Below are positions 44,801 through 64,000 of a stretch of DNA of 64,000 nt, piece after piece; position 1 is the stretch's first letter, and each line of letters opens with the position of its first letter. This DNA comes from Rapana venosa (taxonomy: Eukaryota > Mollusca > Gastropoda > Neogastropoda > Muricidae). A program made the translations under genes and the position numbers. Location of the stretch: assembly GCA_028751875.1 (NCBI GenBank), contig CM054153.1, forward strand, positions 11,263,136-11,327,135, given 5' to 3'. A model generated the notes under the pieces. The model was not told the DNA's origin, ran no database searches, and saw only the letters and a program-made list of their open reading frames with translations.

Positions 44801-45296
44801 TTAGTCCTTATAGCTCCTAGAGGAGCATAGGGCCTCAACAGCATCCCTCCACCTTCTCCTGTCTCTGGCAAGGGTCTTGGCCTCTTCCCATGTCAGGCTG
44901 GAGTCTCTCAGCTCACTATGCAGGCTTCTCCTCCAAGTCTGTTTGGGGTGCCCCCTCTTCCTTTTCCCCTGCGGGTTCCACTCGAGCGCTTGTCTGGTGA
45001 TGTTGCAAGGCTCCTTCCGTAGGGTGTGGCCGACCCAACGCCACTTTCGCCGCCTTACTTGGACATCCATAGGTTGTTGGTTCGCCCTCATCCACAGGTC
45101 GGTACTTGGCACTCTGTCGAACCATCTGAGATGAAGGATCTGCCGGAGACATCCGTTGATGAAGGTCTGGATCTTGGAGGAGCTGGTATTGATGACCAGC
45201 CAAGTTTCTGACCCGTAGAGAAGCACAGACTTCACGTTGGAGTTGAAGATCCTGAGCTTGGTGGTTGTGGAGATCGCATTTGTTCTTCATACGGGT
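44801..45296 (-). mobile_element. Non-LTR retrotransposon, C-terminal part of reverse transcriptase
   Basis: Encodes KLRIFNSNVKSVLLYGSETW, then INGCLRQILHLRWFDRV, RRRKWRWVGHTLRKEPCN, QALEWNPQGKRKRGHPKQTW and DRRRWRDAVEALCSSRSYKD with a stop. This is the region after the polymerase domain in endonuclease-reverse transcriptases of animal LINEs. 5'-truncated near 45300; 3' end at about 44780. Confidence 0.88.
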
Positions 45297-45972
45297 TTCA
45301 AGATGGTGTAGTAATTAGCACACATTTATCAGACATCACTAAAGTCTGAATGTGGCTACCGTAATGTTGGGTAAAAACGATCATGTATGCAAAATATCAC
45401 CCTTGGCGTACCTTGGAGTTATAGCTGATGGACACACACACAATTGAAATTTTTTTAAAATCATACATAGAAGACAGAAAAATCTAAAGTGAAGGAAAAA
45501 TATTGTTACATCTGAAAACCAGACCATGCCAATGACTAATTCATTTTTTATACATGTACAGGTGAATTTCATATGAAATTCTTCATATACATCATCCATA
45601 TGGGCTCCTCTGAAGTCGGAGTATGGCTGCCTATTTGGCGAGGTACTTGAAAATAGTCATACACGCAAACTTCCATCTGGTGTGCTTCCTATCTCACAGT
45701 GATTCCCAGGTGGGATGACAATGACAATGACAAAAATTTAATGTGTTAGGTTTTTCAACCCCTTCACAAACGGGTAGTTGGGGGAGGGGATCGAAATCGA
45801 AAGATACAACAACAAAATAGAACACTGTACAATATCAACAATTCTTCGCGAGCGGTAACCAGAACGTGGTATTGTTTATACATAATTGGACATGTGTGCA
45901 AATGTCACTGTAAAAGGTAGCGGATAACGGATATCGCAGTAGGATGGAGGAACTGTCACACACAGAGCGGCA

Positions 45973-58907
<12,935 letters not shown>

Positions 58908-61443
58908 ATTGCTACCAGGCAACACGTGGTGTCAGTCCCACTGTTACAGTGTCAGGCACATGAGTAAAATGGCAGAATTCTTGACTTTAGGGCTGGACCC
59001 CTTCAGGATGCAATGGTTACATACACCACCCTCCAGCTTTAACTTCCTGGTCAAGTGCTATTGAGAACAATTTTTGTTTTCCTCAGTTTCACAGATTTTT
59101 TTGGTTAAAGTCTTAGTTAAAAATGTACTGTGTACTTGTTTTGGGGATTGAGGACATACAGCAATACAAAAGCTGAGGTAGTCATGAGAAAATTGGAAAT
59201 GATCATCAAAATATAAAAATGTGGATTGCCTGTGTTCCAACAGTGCTGACCCCCAGGCATACCCCCCCAAAAAAAGGAGTTAGGGAACTTGCATACAACA
59301 AAGGACTGAAGGAGATAAATGCTTGCCAATTTTTACTTTAAAAAAAAATCAAGCCTACCAAATTTGTGCACATGAATTCATGAGTATGAGTCAGGGGCCC
59401 ATCTTTCATAAAAAGTGTTTTATTTCTGTGGATAAATTAGTATGTTCGGTATGAATGCAATGGTGATAAAAGGAAAAAAGAAGGCAAAGTGGCAAAATCT
59501 AAAGCTGGTGTAGACCTTCCTCCGGTAGCCTAATATCAACTGCCATGGCTCAGGAGCCAAGTCAGTGGATGGGGCTTGTTGCAGCTAGAGGAGCGCTGGA
59601 TGGAATTACTATTAGTCAATACCAAACTTTGAACTTCAACTAGAGATTGCATAATAAGAACTTTTTATTTCGATTTTTCAGATAAGTTGATAAAATGACA
59701 GTCAAACTGAAACATACCAATGGAAAGTAATCATTTTCTGGCGGTTCTCCAAGATGTTCTGAATCATTTTTGCAAATTTTTGATAGCTATAGCCTACGCT
59801 AAGTCATGTTGTCTGATGTTGTGTCCACAGATCGTACAGAGTGATGTCCCTTCTCTGGAAAAAAAATGCTACAGACTACAAGCACGTATTTGTCCCAATG
59901 TGCTCCAAATTAAACACACGTACCTGTGCCCAATGGTTTTTTTTTATTTATTTAAAATTTGACAAGATATTATTTAAAATAAAAATTAATAAAAGCACGA
60001 GAAACAATGGGTCTCTTACAGGACTTGTAGAAAAAATATTGATACTCAATTTATTTCTGGATGTTAGCTTTTTTCTTCTTCTTAACATTACTCCGTCATT
60101 AGGCCTGGTTTTGTGCACATGTTAAATTCTCCTCTCTCTTTTGTAGTAGAGAAGGCCAGTTGTGGTTGTTGGTATAGATGACAGCAAAACACGCAGCATA
60201 ATATATGCATGCTAATAATAGTCTAAAATAAAGATCGCTGAGTGCTAGGAGAGTATAATCCACCTAGCCAAAATCCAGACAAAATGAAGCCCTGAAACTC
60301 TTTCGTGCCGAAGACTTTGTCCTGCTGCTTTGTTTTGGCCCAGTCTGCTGGGTTTCAGTGTTGGGAGTCGTTAGGCCGTAATACAAGGGAGGTTAGAGCT
60401 GAATTGTAGATAACAGGTTTCAGAGGCTGAACCTGCCAGCCAAACGTTCACGTCTGGGACTGATTGAACTTCCTTGTTGCATAGTAACTGTGTGTTGTCT
60501 TCGCTCTTTGTTTGGAAGTAGTGACCAAGGTGTGGTCACTCATGCAGCTGTTGGGACGCTGTTGTCTTGCTCTTGATGGAGGTTGTGGCTGGGTTAGGTG
60601 TGGTTACACAGGAGGATTAACCAATTTATGCCCAGAATTTATTTTTTCAAGAAAACATGTCTCAAAATGTTCGTTTTTATGGCTTATTAAGATATCTAAC
60701 ACTCATTTTGACAAAAAGTTTAGTAAAATTTTGATTTTGAGCATAAAATATTAGCATCCCTTTTTAGGGCACAAGTGGATAGGTGTTTTGGTGTTTTTTT
60801 TAACAGCATCACACAATAAACACAGGAACTTGTTTCTTTCCAGATCTTATATTGTTTCAAAATGAACACCACATACAAAATTAGTTTTTAGAATTCAAAT
60901 GCGAATAAGTTTTTCTCTTTCCCCATGCACCTTAGACTTTTCCAGTGACCTTAATTACCCACCTGTTCATCTAAAAACAAAAACCTGAACAACAGGAAAG
61001 GGACAGCAGGCTTATGTGGGTTAAGGACTGAAGCTTCAAGGGCATTTACAAAATACAAGCAGGCATGCAGGATTGAAATGGATTCTTCTCTTGATATCTT
61101 CCCACATCAAGGAGTTGTGTGTTTATTTTTCAACTTACAAAACCTTTTGAAGCAAGACAAATTTTGTCATACTGTTTTTCAGTTTTATTTTGTACCCAAA
61201 CTTCTGCACCAAAAGGAGCAATAGGCTAAATTATTGCTAAAGAAATAATTAGATATATCGAAGCTGTTCTTTTAAAGAATACACAGTTTTCAGTGTATAC
61301 GTGTTTCACCACATACACTTTTGTTCAAGATTTCATTCCATACAGTTTTATGTGCTCTAGTATTTTCATCTAAGAAATCCAATTTTAAACGTCAGGAGCT
61401 TTACTTGAAAGGTCAGATCACATTAATAATAATAATAATAATA

Positions 61444-61479
<36 letters not shown>

Positions 61480-62126
61480 GGAATTTATATAGCGCCGAAT
61501 CTTGTAAAACAAACAAATCGAAGCCTTGCACTCAAATCATTTATGCGCATGCAACTTTCCTCAAATATAATAACTGTCATTAACTGTCTCCATGGTCACT
61601 GTCACCAGGAACTCCAGGCAATGCCACTAGGGTTTGCCATAGTTCTCTGTCTTGTCTGAGTTATACGAACTCCTGTTGTCCTCCCAGACCATTGATCTCA
61701 GTGATGTTGGCAATGTAGGATGTTGGTAGTCTGCCCCTTTTCCTCCCCCCCCCCCCCCCCCTCAATTAACCTTACCTTCTAAAACTGTCGTCATTAGATT
61801 TGTATGTGTGTTTCTTTTTGCATGACCAAAATATCTCAGTCTACTGTTATAAACTTCAGCCAACATTATGTCTTTGCACTGACGGTTTATCAAGAATGCT
61901 TTTATTTTGTTCTCCTGTTTGACTATTGAAGGAAAGGCATATATTGATATGGAAAGGCCTACAGATTAAAACATTAGAAAAAAATCTAAATTCTATCATT
62001 TCCACGATGATGAACAAGAACTCGTTTTCTTCTTCTTTTCTTACATCTTGTCCCCGTGTGAAGTAGTTTTACTCTTCCCAAAGGTGAAACAGGTTTTTAA
62101 TATGTGTGCAAGATGATAATAGGTGC

Positions 62127-62129
<3 letters not shown>
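58908..62129. other. Intergenic stretch between the THAP gene and the receptor gene
   Basis: THAP promoter should lie at the left of this stretch. A decayed SINE A body is likely near 60.1-60.2 kb and 62.0-62.1 kb, and a LINE tail lies at 61.4 kb. No further exon was recognised. Confidence 0.55.
61425..61600 (-). mobile_element. LINE 3' end, (ATT)n tail
   Basis: Plus strand (AAT)n of about 55 bp, then GGAATTTATATAGCGCCGAA and CATTTATGCGCATGCAACTT, collinear with the 52609 copy. Confidence 0.7.

Positions 62130-62199
<70 letters not shown>
62130..62199. repeat. (GA)n just after the receptor stop codon
   Basis: About 66 bp of GA starting 13 bp downstream of the receptor stop codon, so probably in its 3' UTR as (TC)n. 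Confidence 0.85.
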
Positions 62200-62201
<2 letters not shown>

Positions 62202-62211
62202 CAATAGTATA

Positions 62212-64000
62212 TTAATTAACGATTAAGTCAGCATGGGATTCCAGCCATTGCAGAAGTTTGGCTTCATTCCTTTTTCTTCTCTTCTCAGCCAGAGTGTTGA
62301 AGGTGTACAGGAAGGGATTGATGGCCGAGTTTAAAGGCAGAACAAAGATGGCCAGCATCACGTTGATTTCTCCAGGGACTGCTGTACCAGTCAGTGCCAA
62401 CAGTCCACACAGGCCAATGGGGAACCAGCACATGAAATCTGTGACTGCAATGGTGATCAACCGCCGCGCTATAGTCATGTCCTGCGATACTTTAGTGGAA
62501 TCTGCTTTCATAGTGTTGGCTTGTATCGTCCAGTAGATGAGGGCTTGACCCCCAGAGACACAGAGGAACACAATGAAATTAAGGACAATCAAAACGCTGA
62601 AGGAATAATATCTGCCTTTGAACTCTTGTCTTGTCACTGGCAGGGGAATGCAAATACCTGTCTGGCTGTAGAACTCCCAGTGGGACGTCACTGGAAGCAA
62701 TGGCAGTACTGCTAAAATGCAGCCAGCCAACCAAGTCATCAAGCAAGCCATCCCTGCTGATGTTCGGTCGAATCTCACGGTGCTAAAAGGAAAGCGAAGG
62801 ACAATGAAACGGTCCAGTGTGATTAACCAGATCATGAAAGCCGACACCTCACTTGAGAGCAGCGACAGAAAACCAGCCATTTTACAGGTGACGCTGTTCT
62901 TCCAGATATTGTCATTGTACAGATATCGTCCACGGAACTGTTCATCCGCCACACCAATGATGGCGATGTAGACCCCCATCAGAAAGTCAGCCATGGTGAG
63001 GTTGGTGACGAACACGCCGAAGCCACTGGAGATGCCAAACGTTTAGCAAACAAGCGTGCACAGCAACAGAAGGCATTACCAGTCAGTGACAGACAGGCAG
63101 CCAGCCACAGAAACCCGCGGTATGTCCAGGACTGTAACAAATCTTCACAGGAAGAAATTTCATCTCTGGGGGCAATACAGTTAGAATCATCAAAATGATG
63201 GGGCAGTATTTTAGAGCAGCAAAATTTATAGTTTTGAGTGGAAACGTAGCGGAGCTTGAATAGTGTTTGAAATACATTGGGTGGAAACGATTCAATCGGG
63301 CTGTTGTCCATATAGAGTTCTGTTAACAGTGAGTTGAACTGGAACCCAGCAGCACTGATGGTGTGGAGGGAGGTGGATGTCACATTCAGCTTCTGCAGGT
63401 GAGGAAACAGTGACAGTGCTGCTGCGGTGTCCAACACTGACAGCGTGGTGTGGGAGAGTCCAGTGACCTGAGGGCGCTGTGCTGGAGACCAGCAGGGGAG
63501 CCAGTGTGCAGGGAGGTCAGAGGGTTGTTGGACAGGGACAGCGACTGGAGATTTTCCAACCCAAGAAAAGACGTCATGTTGACGTGCTGCAGCATGTTAC
63601 TACCCAGATCAAGAAGCTTCAAATTCAGCAGCTGCACCTTGGGTAAGAAATGGATAGAACAGTGCACCAGGGCCACACCAATGAGCATAAGATTAGTGCT
63701 CACATCAGACAGTGTCATACCAGAACCTGTGGCATCCAAGTAGCGGAGCTGAGAAGAGAGAGCCACAAAGAAAGGCTGTGGACACCGGAACATGTGACCT
63801 TGACATAGGCAGCTGATTGGACATGTTACATTGCATGACAATTCATCATCACTCATTGGGCAATGAGGCCAGCCGTCACAAATGTTCTGACTGTGAACAC
63901 ATATTTGTGAAAGTCTGCATCGAAAAAATCCTGAACATGTTATTTCTCCACAGCCGTCTTCATCCTGGTGATCAATACAGTCATACATGGAGTTACAGCG
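62212..64000 (-). CDS. LDLa/LRR-containing G-protein-coupled receptor, GRL101-like (5' end outside; two frame breaks)
   Basis: Relaxin-receptor-like family C of leucine-rich-repeat GPCRs, plasma-membrane receptors with an LDLa/LRR ectodomain. From the right edge the minus strand encodes part of one LDLa module (CIDHQDEDGC), a second (CVHSQNICDGWPHCPMSDDE), then LRRs (NLKLLDLGSN, LENLQSLSLSNNPLTSLHTG) down to about 63240, a Cys-rich hinge, and seven membrane segments to 62300. Motifs: GNAF in helix 1, LDRF in place of DRY at 62817-62806, NPFLYTF in helix 7 near 62305-62319. Frame breaks: one C missing near 63457-63460 within LRSLD-LSHTTLSVLD, and one base missing between 63016 and 63050 in the first loop. 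All else is intact, with stop TAA at 62212. No intron is seen in the portion present. Ligand unknown. Confidence 0.85.

Overview
The window is animal nuclear DNA. Genes are split by many introns with GT-AG borders, and intergenic and intronic DNA is packed with (GA)n, (CA)n and (GATA/GACA)-like microsatellites, poly-G/C tracts, tRNA-type SINEs, LINE 3' ends and a piggyBac-type MITE. An LDLa/LRR/7TM receptor of the kind first described in a pond snail (GRL101-like) and the SINE content suggest a mollusc, most likely a gastropod; that assignment is inference.

Four protein-coding loci can be read, all on the minus strand. (1) 35908 down to 2923: a tubulin polyglutamylase of the TTLL6/TTLL13 type in 13 coding exons over 33 kb, with the start codon in the window and the 3' end probably beyond the left edge. 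Every splice junction except one joins in phase; exon 12 needs one extra base. (2) 42989 to 41541: a single large exon with about 15 C2H2 zinc fingers, broken by four one-base shifts. (3) 58907 to 45973: a complete seven-exon gene for an approximately 944-residue THAP-domain protein with a second four-cysteine zinc-binding motif, an 11-residue tandem repeat region and an unrecognised C-terminal domain. (4) From the right edge to 62212: the C-terminal part of an LDLa/leucine-rich-repeat G-protein-coupled receptor, with two one-base shifts.

Between the genes: 38.5-41.5 kb and 43-45.5 kb are layered repeat zones where SINEs have inserted into older elements. The most striking element is a roughly 300-bp SINE with a tRNA-like A box fused directly to a 5S-rRNA-like internal promoter. 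It is present in four copies, each flanked by its own target-site duplication. One copy sits inside a LINE open reading frame. Two roughly 710-bp TTAA-flanked MITEs lie in opposite orientation 49 kb apart.

The one-base frame breaks are spread over all four loci, and in the TTLL and THAP genes they leave exon phases that make sense only if a base is restored. The simplest reading is residual assembly error, though decay of the zinc-finger and receptor loci is not excluded. Nothing here suggests the four genes act in one pathway; tubulin glutamylation, DNA binding (two loci) and membrane signalling are separate roles.
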